Below are positions 5,466 to 5,834 of a DNA stretch of 5,834 nt, in pieces (the first letter of the stretch is position 1; the number at the start of each line of letters is the position of its first letter). A program made the position numbers and the translations under genes. The DNA lies in NCBI GenBank assembly GCA_938044055.1, contig CALIQO010000276.1:1-5834 (forward strand). The letters are read 5' to 3'. The DNA is from an uncultured Saprospiraceae bacterium (GTDB taxonomy: Bacteria > Bacteroidota > Bacteroidia > Chitinophagales > Saprospiraceae). Below the pieces are notes generated by a model. That model saw only the letters and a program-made list of their open reading frames with translations, did not search any database and was not told the DNA's origin.

Positions 5466-5834
5466 TTGAGCCAATTGAAAATTTACTTAACTGCATTGCT
5501 TATAGGTGTTGTGTCTATTATTCATCTTGTAGCGCAAGAATCTGCCCATCCACTTATCGCTGAGGCTGAATCTCTGGCCTCGGATCGAGCATATGAAAAC
5601 AGTATTAAGGTTTATAAGTCGGCAATGGCTGAATTCGTTTCGACTCAAGATTGGCCGAACTACTATCAAGCTCGATATGGCATTACGTATAATTACATAA
5701 ACCTCTATAAATTTGCAGAAGCGGAAAAAGAAATAAATGAAGCCGTAGCGCATTACGAGAATAATTACACAGGTTCCTTTATCATCCAGCAACCTCGATT
5801 GTATCATGCGGCTGGACAAGTTTATCTGGATCTC
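5466..5834 (+). CDS. Exported TPR protein, N-terminal fragment (possible CHAT-domain protein; 3' end outside window)
   Basis: The plus strand is open for 123 codons from a TTG at 5466 to the right edge. Residues 1-24 form a signal peptide (MSQLKIYLTALLIGVVSI, then IHLVAQ) with cleavage after AQ. There is no ATG in this frame before residue 56, well inside the mature protein, so the start must be non-ATG. TTG at 5466, one base after the previous stop, is preferred; TTG at 5475 is the alternative. The mature part has TPR-like helix pairs: 'AESLASDRAYENSIKVYKSA', then 'YYQARYGITYNYINLYKFAE', 'AEKEINEAVAHYENN' and 'RLYHAAGQVYLDL'. Many Bacteroidota genes in this position, after a sigma factor and a membrane TPR protein, encode TPR arrays ending in a CHAT caspase-like protease domain. 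The CHAT part would lie outside the window, so that identity is inference only. Co-transcription with the two upstream genes is very likely from the spacing. Confidence 0.83.
   Translation, partial: MSQLKIYLTALLIGVVSIIHLVAQESAHPLIAEAESLASDRAYENSIKVYKSAMAEFVSTQDWPNYYQARYGITYNYINLYKFAEAEKEINEAVAHYENNYTGSFIIQQPRLYHAAGQVYLDL

Noticed and set aside
5487..5819. Minus-strand frame of 110 codons
   Set aside because: It is a shadow of the plus-strand exported TPR gene, which has a signal peptide and TPR-like helices in the operon frame.

Overview
The window most likely comes from a free-living member of the Bacteroidota, probably of the Saprospiria/Lewinella type. Four things in the sequence point there. 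The DNA is AT-rich. Signal peptides end in the usual '...AQ' or '...GQ'. Two type IX secretion (T9SS) type A C-terminal sorting modules with a 'PNP' core are present. A sigma factor, membrane TPR and secreted TPR gene run of a kind common in that group sits on the right. I see no tRNA, rRNA, CRISPR array or recognisable transposase.

Left part (1-1016). A minus-strand gene runs off the left edge (1-273). It has a clear signal peptide followed by the start of a Calx-beta-like adhesin repeat. Behind it lies a 389-bp gap holding a candidate minus-strand promoter (310-343) and a convincing minus-strand intrinsic terminator (377-416). The minus-strand segment 663-917 encodes an orphan T9SS sorting module. 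An in-frame stop sits directly upstream and no start codon or passenger protein is attached, so it is the tail of a lost secreted protein. A 13-bp direct repeat (622-634 and 917-929) brackets the remnant.

Centre (1017-4121). One large plus-strand gene encodes a secreted zinc metalloprotease of the M60-like (enhancin/mucinase) family. Its order is signal peptide, LamG/concanavalin-like N-terminal domain, M60 catalytic region with HEMGH, Ig-like domain, and T9SS sorting module. It is probably displayed on or released from the cell surface, where it would act on glycoproteins.

Right part (4194-5834). Three tightly packed plus-strand genes form an operon: a sigma-70-family (ECF-like) sigma factor, a single-pass membrane protein with an anti-sigma-like N-terminus and TPR-like C-terminus, and the 5' part of an exported TPR protein that runs off the right edge. 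The first two overlap in TAATG. The third follows after one base and appears to start at TTG. By analogy with similar Bacteroidota loci, the third protein may carry a CHAT (caspase-like) protease domain beyond the window, but that part is not visible. The likely logic is signalling: the membrane protein restrains the sigma factor and the exported TPR protein senses or transmits a signal. Nothing in the sequence links the M60 protease to this operon apart from adjacency and shared orientation.
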